A stretch of 64,000 bases of DNA, taken from contig JANYKT010000106.1 of NCBI GenBank assembly GCA_025358085.1, positions 1 to 64,000 of the forward strand. Direction: 5' to 3'. A program made the translations under genes and the position numbers. This document shows, piece after piece, positions 16,862 to 25,094 of this stretch (its first letter is position 1; each line of letters begins with the position of its first letter). Source of the stretch: Deltaproteobacteria bacterium. Lineage in GTDB: Bacteria > Myxococcota > Myxococcia > Myxococcales > 40CM-4-68-19. Under the pieces are notes generated by a model. It saw nothing but the letters and a program-made list of their open reading frames with translations, was not told where the DNA came from and ran no database searches.

Positions 16862-19621
16862 TCAGGCGTCGCGGCGGAAGAACGATTCCCCGGCTGCCGC
16901 GTGGAAGCCGCGGAGGCGCGAGCCGATTCGTTCGCACAGCGGTTCGAGAAGATCTTCAAAAGCGATGAAGGCTGCTTCCGCGCATCGCTGCTCGCCCGCC
17001 GAGAGGAGCTTGGCCGCCCGCCCGGAGGCAAGCGTCGCTACCCCGGGCACGCCCGCTGCGTCGAGGAAGAGTTCGCCCTCGCCGGCGCAGATGGCGGAGC
17101 GCACCACCACGCCGTCCTCGCTGGTTGCTTGCGCGATTTCGCGAGCGAAGCGGGCAGCGCTGATCAGTCCTTCCTCCGGCCCACTGCGGAAAGGGACGCG
17201 CTCCCAGGCAATGACCTCCAACCCGCCGCCTGCCTGGGAGACGGTGACCTGGTAGGCCTCGAGGAAAGCGCGGGCCTCGGCGACGGCGAGGCCGAGCAGC
17301 TCCTGCGCTGCTCCCGGCTCGTCGGCGAAGAGTCCGCCGCCAGCGATGGCGGTGCGAATCACGACGACCTGCACCGGCGCGGGCGCGAGCGCGGCCAGCG
17401 AGCCCGCCGCGCGGAGTGCTTTCTCCAGCCGGACCTCCGGCGTACCGGCGGTGAACCAGGCGCGCAGGAGGCCGAAGTCGCTTGCGGTAGTGGCAGAGCG
17501 CTCGAGGACCGCGTCAACCAGGCTGAGAGCAAAGCCCGGTCGCTGCGGCTGCCACGAGGGCGTCGCAGGCCTCGTCGCCCGAGCATTCCAGAACGGCAGC
17601 AACTCCGGCCGGGCGCGCAGCGGTGTGACCGTGCCGTCGGGCGCCGCGAGCAGGAGGTCCACGTCGACAAGGTCCTCGTACCCGAGCCCCGAAATGGGCA
17701 GGAAGACCAGGCGGCGCCGCTGCACCGGGTCCTCGCCAGGCTTGACGACGATGGCGAGCGGGACGCGCAACAGCTCCTTCACCCGCTCGGCAAGCGTGCC
17801 ATCCGGCATGGCGGTTGCGCGCGCCGAGAGCAAGCCCTCCTTTCGCCAGCGCACTGCCAGCTCGCGCACTTCGTCCGAGAGAAGGCGGAAGACGCTGAAC
17901 ATGGAAGCCACACGCTCGGCCTCGCCCAGCACCACATGCATCACCACCCGCAGCTCGGCGCGGACCTGCTCGAGGTGGCCGGGGAGCACCAGCTTTTCGA
18001 GACCGTCGAAGGTGAGCGCGTCGATGTCGTTTGCCGAGAGCGCCCGCAGCGCGCTTCGCAGGCTGACATAGGTGGTGCCTTCGACCAGCCAGGCGCCGGC
18101 TGGAAGTGAGGCGAGGTAGCTCGGCAAGGCGAGCCGCAGCTGGTGGCGCCGGGCGCGCCATTCATTGGCGAATTCGTCTTCGACGGCGCGGTCCGGTCGT
18201 GAAAGAGAGCGCTGGACATGCGGCCGGAGGTGCTCGAAGCCGCCGCGGAACAGGCCCGCGACGATGTGCGAAAGCGGCCCGCCCACCGAGCTGGTGAAGG
18301 CGACCGCACCGCTCTCGCGGAAGCCGACGCGTGGCGCCGGATCTTTCAGGTAGCGCCGATCGCCGGTGAAGAGGTGGTGTGTCTTGCTGACCTGCACCAG
18401 GCCGGAAGCGCCGAGCGCGTGGCCGAAGCTGACGAGCCCGCCGAAGGGATTGCTCCAGCCCTCGGCCATGCGCTCGCTGGCGCGCTCCCACGAGAGACCC
18501 ATGCCGAGCAGGAATGCGAGCTCGATGCTGGGAAACGCGTCGTGCGCGACGCCGAAAGCGCAAGAGGCGAAGGTTGCGAGCGGCAGGCGCGCGTCGTCAG
18601 CGGTGGCGGCCAGCGCCTCGCGCACGGCAGTGGCGAAGAGCAGCGGCGACTGGCGGTGGAGCAGGTTCGCGTTGCTGGTTCCTTCGCCGACGCCCAGCAC
18701 CTCGGTGACCGGCGCGGCCCGGTGGCGGCTGGAGCGAGCGCAAGCGACCCGCTCGGCCAGCTCTTCATCGGAGGTGATGATGGTCGCGGCCGCGCCGCAG
18801 CAGGGCGCCGCGATGTCGGTGGCGTCAAACCAGGGCGTGCGCGGCGCGATGCGTTTGAAGGGCCGCCCGGACTGGCTCCCCGCGGGATAGCGCGCGCCCG
18901 CCTCGAACTTGCGCGCGGCGACGCGGAGCAGGAACTCCTTCAGCTCGTCGGGACGCAGGCCGAGGTTGCGGCGGGCGCCGTCCATCAAGAGATCGCCGAC
19001 GGCCAGCATGTCGAGCCCGCGCGCCTGATCGGTGCTGCCGAGCACGGTGCGGATCTGGTACTGCGAGGCATATCCCGCGGGAATGATTTGTCCCGCAATC
19101 ACCATGATGGTCGCGGGATGCTCGGAGTTGCGGGCCGCGCGAACCGCCTGGGCGAAGGCCCACGCGCCGCTGTCCGAGGTGCCGACCACGAACTGCGCGT
19201 GCACCCGCGGCGAGAGTTCGAGCAGCGCGCGCAGCGACTGCGGCACGAGGCCGATGTTCATCCGCTCGTCGGGGTCGAGGCCCGGCATGCTGGTGACGTA
19301 GAGGTCCGAGATGGCGTCGCGGACCGCGCCGTACTCGCCGCCGCAGAGCTCGTAGAGCGAAGTGAGGGCACGGTGCGCGGCCGAGGCAAAGAGGTCATTC
19401 AGTCCGACCGGCGACTCGAGACCGAAGTCGCGCTTCCAGTCCTCGGGTCGGGTGCGGCCGTCCTCGCTCTTGTTGGGGAAGCGGAAGAAGAGCCGCACCG
19501 ACTCTTCGTCTTTCAGCGGTCCGTGCGGCTGGCCGAGGAAGGCGCGTCCGCGGCGCTCGGGCGGCAGGTCGCGCGGGTTCGCGCTGTACTCGGCGGAGAT
19601 GAGGAAGACGCGGCGACGCAC
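16862..19621 (-). CDS. Thiolase-like protein with a large unknown C-terminal half
   Basis: A protein of about 919 residues. The N-terminal half (about 1-420) has the thiolase fold: GTSDSGAWAFAQAVRAA near residue 145, PCCGAAATIITSDEE, and NPFGGLVSFGHALGASGL near 390-405 with the conserved His. The nucleophilic Cys expected in the A-C-A-S-G motif is missing (T-S-D-S-G), so classical thiolysis is unlikely. The C-terminal half (about 480-919) matches no family I know; its end (near EDGVVVRSAICAGEGELFLDAAG) faintly recalls a degenerate nucleotide-cyclase fold, which is speculation. The start is taken as GTG 19621, just before VFLISAEYSANP; the frame stays open far upstream but is repeat-like there. 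Confidence 0.6.
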   Translation of the reverse strand: MRRRVFLISAEYSANPRDLPPERRGRAFLGQPHGPLKDEESVRLFFRFPNKSEDGRTRPEDWKRDFGLESPVGLNDLFASAAHRALTSLYELCGGEYGAVRDAISDLYVTSMPGLDPDERMNIGLVPQSLRALLELSPRVHAQFVVGTSDSGAWAFAQAVRAARNSEHPATIMVIAGQIIPAGYASQYQIRTVLGSTDQARGLDMLAVGDLLMDGARRNLGLRPDELKEFLLRVAARKFEAGARYPAGSQSGRPFKRIAPRTPWFDATDIAAPCCGAAATIITSDEELAERVACARSSRHRAAPVTEVLGVGEGTSNANLLHRQSPLLFATAVREALAATADDARLPLATFASCAFGVAHDAFPSIELAFLLGMGLSWERASERMAEGWSNPFGGLVSFGHALGASGLVQVSKTHHLFTGDRRYLKDPAPRVGFRESGAVAFTSSVGGPLSHIVAGLFRGGFEHLRPHVQRSLSRPDRAVEDEFANEWRARRHQLRLALPSYLASLPAGAWLVEGTTYVSLRSALRALSANDIDALTFDGLEKLVLPGHLEQVRAELRVVMHVVLGEAERVASMFSVFRLLSDEVRELAVRWRKEGLLSARATAMPDGTLAERVKELLRVPLAIVVKPGEDPVQRRRLVFLPISGLGYEDLVDVDLLLAAPDGTVTPLRARPELLPFWNARATRPATPSWQPQRPGFALSLVDAVLERSATTASDFGLLRAWFTAGTPEVRLEKALRAAGSLAALAPAPVQVVVIRTAIAGGGLFADEPGAAQELLGLAVAEARAFLEAYQVTVSQAGGGLEVIAWERVPFRSGPEEGLISAARFAREIAQATSEDGVVVRSAICAGEGELFLDAAGVPGVATLASGRAAKLLSAGEQRCAEAAFIAFEDLLEPLCERIGSRLRGFHAAAGESFFRRDA

Positions 19622-20272
19622 GGGGGACGAGTTGAAGCACGCGGGCGTGCGCGGGGGAAGGGGGCGGAACGGGAGACGTTGAGCCGGGGGCTGTGCCGGC
19701 CGCGGTACGTTGAGTTGCTCGAGACAGCGATTCGCGGCGACGCTGTGCCGCCGGACACTGAGTTGGGCGTGCGGCGACGCTGGCCCGGAGACCTCGAGGT
19801 TGGAAAGTCGGCGGCCCGAGACGACGCCGGCCGCCGTGACGGTGAGCGACCCCGCGGCTGCCGGAAGAGGTGTGGTTTGCCAGGGGGCGCTTTGGGGGAC
19901 TACGCGGCTCTGCGAAGACCAGGCCGCGGGGCCTTGAGCGGCGCGGCGCGGCTGGCCGAAGACGCCGGCCGCACGGATATGAGCCGGACGCAGGGACAAT
20001 GGGCCGGACGGCGCGGCTGCCGGAGGACGCCGGCCGCCGGGACGCTGGCCGCGGGGACGCCGGGGGACTTCGCGGCTGCCGGAAGACACCGGCCGCAGGG
20101 ACGTTGGGAGGCCGGATCGGTCGCGGTCGCGTTGAGACTCGGCCGCCGCGTGCGCGTCGACGCTCTTTGGAGACGTCGAAGTGAGGGACCGCTTGCCGGA
20201 GAGAAGCCGCGCTTGCGCAGGATGTTCGAAGGCGCTTGCCCCGGGCGCTTGTTTAATATATCCTGTATTCAA
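19622..20272. repeat. Gene-free stretch with degenerate GC-rich direct repeats
   Basis: No coding evidence. Between about 19811 and 20110 a unit of roughly 35-60 bases recurs at least five times with mismatches. Its core is GCGGCTGCCGGAAGA followed by CGCCGGCCGC and GGGACG; clear copies start near 19853, 19903, 19948, 20011 and 20070. The open frame that crosses this region on the minus strand is Arg/Pro-rich and looks like an artefact of GC content. The last 50 bases (20250-20270) are AT-rich, with TTTAATATAT just upstream of the transposase start, and may be its promoter. Confidence 0.55.
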
Positions 20273-20899
20273 ATGGCACGACGCCCTGTTCCGCAACTGC
20301 CTTTACAATTTGCCGCGCGCGGTGGGGCCCGGCCGGGCGCGGGCCGGCCCCGGAAAAAAGACGCGGGCGTGTCGCATTTGGCGCGGCCGCGATTCACCAA
20401 GCGAGCACCGGTGCACGCCACGCTGCGGGTGCGTTCATCCGTGCGAAGCTTGCGCGGCAACCGCAGTTTCGCGGCCGTCGAGCGGGCGCTCCTCGTCGCG
20501 CGGGATCGGCTCGGCGTCCGCGTGGTGCACTTCGCGGTGCTCGGCAACCACCTGCATCTGATCGTCGAGGCTGACAGCAGCGCAGCGCTGTCTCGCGGGA
20601 TGCAGGGCCTGACCATCCGGTTGGCCAAGGCGCTGAACGCAGCCTTGCGGCGGAGCGGCGCGGTCTTCGCGGACCACTATCACGCGCGCGTGCTGGCAAC
20701 GCCCACCGAGGTGGCCAACGCCGTCGGCTACGTGCGCGACAACGCCGCGCACCATTTTCCGGAGCACGCGGGCGGCGTGGACCCGTTCACTTCCGACGCG
20801 CGGCCTGAACTCGCGGCGCCGGCGCGCACCTGGCTCTTGACGGTGGGCTGGACTCGCGCCCTGCGCCGGGTGCCCGCACGGCCTTCCCCGACTTCATGA
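20273..20899 (+). CDS. REP-associated-type (Y1/HUH) transposase-like protein, copy 1
   Basis: A 208-residue protein of the IS200/Y1 single-strand transposase superfamily. The HUH metal motif is H93-L-H95 in VLGNHLHLIVEA, and the likely catalytic Tyr is Y153 in GYVRDNAAHH. Other family segments are SRGMQGL, VFADHYHARVLATP and the end RTWLLTVGWTR. It shares all of these, and its length of 208, with the protein at 44.7 kb. No IS ends or target duplication are visible, so it may be a REP-associated, domesticated transposase (RAYT) that mobilises short palindromes. Start ATG 20273 is well placed. Confidence 0.85.
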   Translation: MARRPVPQLPLQFAARGGARPGAGRPRKKDAGVSHLARPRFTKRAPVHATLRVRSSVRSLRGNRSFAAVERALLVARDRLGVRVVHFAVLGNHLHLIVEADSSAALSRGMQGLTIRLAKALNAALRRSGAVFADHYHARVLATPTEVANAVGYVRDNAAHHFPEHAGGVDPFTSDARPELAAPARTWLLTVGWTRALRRVPARPSPTS

Positions 20900-21045
20900 C
20901 GGCTGCCCGCGCTGCGCCCGTCGCCAGCGACCGCGAGGTCCGAGGCCCCCAACGCCCTGATCGCGAACTCGAAGCCGATAGCGAGCGAGGGGATGAGTCT
21001 CCCCGTGCGGTCGGCGCGACCACGCACGAAGCCAGGGTTACGCGG

Positions 21046-21124
21046 GCGTAGCGCAGTGGATGAGGCACGCGTGGATAAGGCACGCGTGGATGAGCCGCGC
21101 GTGGATGAGCCGCGCGTGGTGGGG
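21046..21124. repeat. 15-base tandem repeats
   Basis: About five units of 15 bases lie in a row, GCACGCGTGGATAAG, GCACGCGTGGATGAG and CCGCGCGTGGATGAG (twice, the last one altered), preceded by a weaker GCGCAGTGGATGAG. The array lies 3' of the transposase gene, between it and a decayed gene. It is not part of any supported coding region. Variation in copy number between strains would be expected. Confidence 0.8.
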
Positions 21125-21145
21125 GCGCCCTAACGCCGCCGGGTC

Positions 21146-22043
21146 CTACTGCCCCGCGAGCAGTCCCGACCACCAGGTCTTGGTGCAGCCGAGCGGCGCG
21201 CTGGAGGCACGCCGGCTGCGAACAATCTCGAAGTCCCAGCCTGGGTGATCGGCGAGACATTGCGGGGGCGGCTGAACCCCAACTATGCCGCTGTCGAACG
21301 AAGCGATCCAATTGCCGTCCAGCTGGAAGGTCGCTCCTCCACCGATGAGGGAGCGCAGCAGCATCCTTGCGCCATCGCTGCCTCCCGACGCGACGACAAA
21401 TACGTCGCTGACCGGGCTGCTGGTGGCGTCGTACCAGCGGGCCACCACGTCCGTGTCGCCGAACCCGAACTGCGTGCCGGGCCAATAGAGGACCAGGTTC
21501 ATGTCGAACTCGTCGCCAACGGCGATGGCGCTGGACAAGTTGGTGGCGACCTACATGCTGCCGGTGACGGACCCACCGCCGTCGTAGCGGTCAAGATAGG
21601 TTGCGCCGTGCGCCGCACGTGAAAAGGCCAAGCGCGCCACCTTCGGAGCTGCGCCAGGTCTCGAGTCCGCACGTGTCGCCGCCGCGCGGGGTCTGGCTGA
21701 GCCCTGCGCCGTTGGTGTCCCACTTACTGAGGTCAACGCTGCCAAAGGCGCGCGGGTCGCGGTAGACGCCTTCGAAGCCGCTGGCCTGGGGGATGAGGTT
21801 CGGCGCCTCGGTGCTGAACGCGCCGACCGTCGCGGTCCCGTCGGGAGCGACGACCCACCAGCTGTAGCCTCCCAGAGTGTGAGCCTCGGTGGCGATGTAG
21901 CCGTTCTGGTCGGAGGTCGCGTACGAGCAGCTGGCGTCCGGGTTGTAGCGGAAGGGCGTCGAGTACGTGGCCGCGGAACCGAGATCGGTGGGGACGATGC
22001 CGACGCAATCGGCTGACTGCGCAACCGCAGGCGCTGCGGCCAC
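21146..22043 (-). pseudogene. Broken gene for a secreted protein
   Basis: Read leftward, the frame starts after a hydrophobic, signal-like region near 22043 (VAAAPAVAQSADCVG) and gives a plausible secreted protein (YNPDASCSYATSDQNGYIAT, then GGYSWWVVAPDGTATVG). Near 21620, at a run of four T, coding continues only in another frame (SRAAHGATYLDRYDGGG). That frame then meets an amber codon at 21551-21553 and continues sensibly after it (SSAIAVGDEFDMNLVLYWPG) to 21146. Two lesions in one gene support real decay, though sequencing errors cannot be excluded. The start and any family are unknown; Cys residues and Gly/Asp-rich segments suggest an extracellular protein. Confidence 0.65.
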
Positions 22044-22116
22044 CAGCGGCCCCAGCCGCGCTGCAGGCGGGCAAGAGAGAGATCACCGCCCCAGCACCTT
22101 GCGCTTTGCAACGCCT

Positions 22117-23346
22117 TTAGTCGTCGGCGGTGAGCGGGCCCGCCGGCTCGGGTTCTTGCCGGACTTCGGCGGGGACGCTGCCGTCCTCCGGAAAGAAGCG
22201 GTCGAGCGCGGCGCGAATGTCCGCGACCGTGTGCAATTGCGGCGCGAGCTTGCGGAACCCGAGGCCGCCACGCCGGCCGCGCGTGTACCAGAGCAGATGC
22301 TTGCGCAGCTCGCGCACGGCCGCCAGTTCGGCACCGAGCGCGTCGAGCTCGAAGGGCGGATGACCTTGATCGGCTGCGGTGCGCGGGCGCGGCCGCGGGG
22401 CATCGTCCGGTCGCACGATTCGATACTTGCCCTGCTTCTCCTCGACCGCGAGCGCGCAGTGCCGCAGGATCATCGCGCGCCACTCAGTCAGGGTCACCTC
22501 GGGCGGAGTCTCGCCGCGCTCGAGCGCCAGCAATTCGCGGAAGATCCAGGGATACCCGCAGGCCCCGCGCGCGATGCGAGCCGCATCGGCGCCGGTCTCG
22601 CTGAGCATCCGGCGCGCGGCCTCGGCGGTGAAGAGGTCGCCCGAGCCCCAGACGCTGATGCCGACAGCGCGCTTGGTCTTCGTGATCAAGTCCCAGTCGG
22701 CGCGGCCGCGATAGAGCTGCGCGCGCGTGCGCGGGTGCAGGCCCACCGCCACCGCGCCACCCTGCTCGCAGGCCTTGGCGGCCTCGGGCGCGTTGCGGTG
22801 TTCCTCGTCCCATCCCGAGCGTAACTTCACCGTCACCGGCAGCGGGCCCACCGCATCGACGACAGCGCGGACAAACTTCTCGATCAGCGCGGGATCCTTC
22901 AGCAGCGCGGCGCCGGCGCCATGGTTGCAGACCTTCTTGACCGGGCAGCCCATATTGATATCGACCGCATCAACCGGGCCATACTTCTCGACGGCCACCT
23001 GCGCGCCCCGGGCGAGAATTTCCGCGTCGTGGCCGAAGACCTGGATGGCGAAGGGCCGCTCCGTCTCGGGCCGCTCCAGATAGGACAGGGTCTGGTCGCC
23101 GCCGTAGACGAGGCCGTGACTGGAGATCATCTCGGTGTGCGCGATCGACGCGCCCAGCTCGCGGCAGAGCAGCCGGAAGGGCCAGTCGGAGACGCCGGCC
23201 AGCGGAGCCAGGAAGTAGCGATTCGCGAGCGTCAGCGGGCCGAGCTTGACCGGCTGCACTGCCTTGCTTTGGGCGGCGGCAGGGGCCGTGCGCTGGGCTC
23301 CGCGAGCGGAGAAAGGGCCTTCTTCATTCAATGCGCCGACCGACAT
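22117..23346 (-). CDS. dusB: tRNA-dihydrouridine synthase
   Basis: A TIM-barrel flavoenzyme of about 409 residues that reduces uridines in the tRNA D-loop with NADPH and FMN. Dus signatures are complete: LAPLAGVSDWPFR near residue 47 (FMN site), IQVFGHD, and VDINMGCPVKKVCNHGAGAAL with the catalytic Cys at about C134. VKLRSGWDEEH and VWGSGDLFTAEAA follow. Overall pattern is closest to DusB. The start was set at ATG 23346 with AAGG five bases upstream; another ATG at 23382 adds 12 residues. The C-terminal ~100 residues include a disordered Pro-rich insert. It diverges from the Cys-rich lipoprotein gene. Confidence 0.9.
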   Translation of the reverse strand: MSVGALNEEGPFSARGAQRTAPAAAQSKAVQPVKLGPLTLANRYFLAPLAGVSDWPFRLLCRELGASIAHTEMISSHGLVYGGDQTLSYLERPETERPFAIQVFGHDAEILARGAQVAVEKYGPVDAVDINMGCPVKKVCNHGAGAALLKDPALIEKFVRAVVDAVGPLPVTVKLRSGWDEEHRNAPEAAKACEQGGAVAVGLHPRTRAQLYRGRADWDLITKTKRAVGISVWGSGDLFTAEAARRMLSETGADAARIARGACGYPWIFRELLALERGETPPEVTLTEWRAMILRHCALAVEEKQGKYRIVRPDDAPRPRPRTAADQGHPPFELDALGAELAAVRELRKHLLWYTRGRRGGLGFRKLAPQLHTVADIRAALDRFFPEDGSVPAEVRQEPEPAGPLTADD

Positions 23347-23429
23347 GCCGGCCTTGTAGCGGCCCCGGGTGGCGTCCGGCAAGAGGCGGACTGCTTTGCC
23401 CTGCCTGCTCGGCTAGCTTGCGACCCCGT

Positions 23430-25091
23430 ATGCACAAGCTCAACCTCCCGCTCGCCGCCCTTGCCTGTTGCTTCCTCTCTGCATGCGGAGGAGGTCGTAC
23501 CGCTACCGCTCCGCAGTGCCAGCGCGACCGCGACTGCCCCGTCGGGCAGGGCTGCGTAGCCGAGCAGTGCACGCTCAAGCCCTGCGGCGGCGCGTGCCTG
23601 CCGGACCAGGCCTGCATGAGCGACGGGACCTGCACCGCCGCTCAGGGTGCGACTTGCTCCAATCACACCTGCCCAGCGGGGTATCCCTGCAACGGCACGG
23701 TCTGCGCCAAGGGCTGCACGCTGAACAGCGATTGCGATCAAGGCTCGGTCTGCAATTCGCAGCTGCACAGCTGCGCGCAATGCACCTTCAATGAGCAATG
23801 CGCTGGCGTGGCCGGCAAGACCAGGTGCGATTCATTGAATGGCGTCTGCGTCGCGTGCCAGGCGAACATCGACTGCACCACCTCGGTCGGGCCGGATCAC
23901 ATTTGCGCGAACCACGCCTGCGTCCCGGGCTGCCAGATTGACTCGGACTGCGATGCCGGCAACGGCGAGAAGTGCAGCGGAGCCACACCGATGACGCCGG
24001 GCAAATGCATCCAATGCACGTCCAATGATCAATGCGGCTCCGGCGCGCGGGCTTGCGACGATACCGGTCATTGCGTGGCTTGTTTCGGCGCATCACAGAA
24101 GGTGGCCAATGGCTTTTGCGGTCCGGGGTCGCCCGAGTGCGATCTGCCCAGCAAGACCTGCGTCGCCTGCCTGGCCGCGAACAACGCCAGCGGGCTTGAT
24201 TGCGGATTTCAGCAGACCACGCCTCCGGACCCGCACTCTGCGACGACTTGCAATCCCGCGACGCACAGCTGCGTGCCGGGTTGTGCCACCGACGCGCAGT
24301 GCGGCTGCCCGCGCAGCGCGGCCGGCGGCGTCGAGAGCAGCTGCCCGCGCTTCCCCGATCAGGAACACTGCGACCCGGCGCGCACCACCAGGGACGGCGC
24401 GTCGTCGCTAGGCGCGTGCGTGCAATGCCGCCCGAAGACCAACAGCGACTGCGGCTATAAAGTAAAGGGGTCCACGCAATCCAGCGGCGCTTACGGCACC
24501 ATGAACGGCGCGCGCTGCGTGAGCGATACCTGCGTCGAGGGCTGCGACGCAGACGCGGACTGCCCCGGAAGCCGCGTCTGTCACCTGGGCGGCTCGGGCG
24601 ACGCGAATAATCATAAGTGTGTTGAGTGCCGCTGTAATGTGCCGGGCACCGATCCCGGCTACTGCGAGGCCAAGACTGATGGGACGCCTGCCTGCTCGCC
24701 GGACACGCTCGGCAACGACAAGGTGTGCGACGCCGCTACGCTCAACTGCCGCCACCGCCGGCAGAACGAGACCTGCAATACTTCGGGGCAGTGCGGGGAC
24801 ACCACCGACCCCACGACGCAATGCGATCCGCTGGTCGCGAACCCACCGGGAAGCAATACCTATACGGGCTTCTGCGTCTTCAGCGCTCACCCGGAGCCGA
24901 ATGACACCGGCACGACCTACTGCTCCAGCACCAGACAGACCGGCAAATGCGGCGTCGTCTGCAATGACTTCCAGCAAAACCAGTGCGTGGCCGGCACCGC
25001 GTGTCCGTCGAACTCGGCCTGCAAGGCGGCAACGAACGAGAAGGGTGCGGCGAATTCTATCTGCGTTTCGCAATTCTGCCCTTATCAATAG
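23430..25091 (+). CDS. Cysteine-rich surface lipoprotein
   Basis: A 553-residue protein with a lipoprotein signal (lipobox LSAC, lipid Cys at residue 19). The mature part is packed with Cys-containing repeats of the type C-x-x-D-x-D-C, such as CQRDRDCPVGQGC, CTLNSDCDQGSVC, CQIDSDCDAGNGEKC and CDADADCPGSRVC, spaced about 25-40 residues apart. These resemble the disulphide-rich EGF/dickkopf-like repeats common in large myxobacterial surface lipoproteins. It is probably outer-membrane anchored. The tetraheme cytochrome lipoprotein gene starts four bases after its stop, so the two form an operon. Confidence 0.85.
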   Translation: MHKLNLPLAALACCFLSACGGGRTATAPQCQRDRDCPVGQGCVAEQCTLKPCGGACLPDQACMSDGTCTAAQGATCSNHTCPAGYPCNGTVCAKGCTLNSDCDQGSVCNSQLHSCAQCTFNEQCAGVAGKTRCDSLNGVCVACQANIDCTTSVGPDHICANHACVPGCQIDSDCDAGNGEKCSGATPMTPGKCIQCTSNDQCGSGARACDDTGHCVACFGASQKVANGFCGPGSPECDLPSKTCVACLAANNASGLDCGFQQTTPPDPHSATTCNPATHSCVPGCATDAQCGCPRSAAGGVESSCPRFPDQEHCDPARTTRDGASSLGACVQCRPKTNSDCGYKVKGSTQSSGAYGTMNGARCVSDTCVEGCDADADCPGSRVCHLGGSGDANNHKCVECRCNVPGTDPGYCEAKTDGTPACSPDTLGNDKVCDAATLNCRHRRQNETCNTSGQCGDTTDPTTQCDPLVANPPGSNTYTGFCVFSAHPEPNDTGTTYCSSTRQTGKCGVVCNDFQQNQCVAGTACPSNSACKAATNEKGAANSICVSQFCPYQ

Positions 25092-25094
25092 TGA

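Noticed and set aside
19811-20110. CRISPR array in the GC-rich repeats
   Set aside because: Units are imperfect, unequal in spacing and have no unique spacers; no cas genes are near.
18218-20272. Long rightward open frame antisense to the thiolase-like gene
   Set aside because: No domain, no start signal; only its last part, from 20273, is the real transposase gene.
16862-20296. A 1,144-codon version of the thiolase-like protein
   Set aside because: The first ~225 codons cross the degenerate repeat array and are Pro/Arg-rich; the fold starts at about 19621.
21046-21124. CRISPR array or attachment site in the 15-base repeats
   Set aside because: Units are directly adjacent with no spacers, and there is no integrase.
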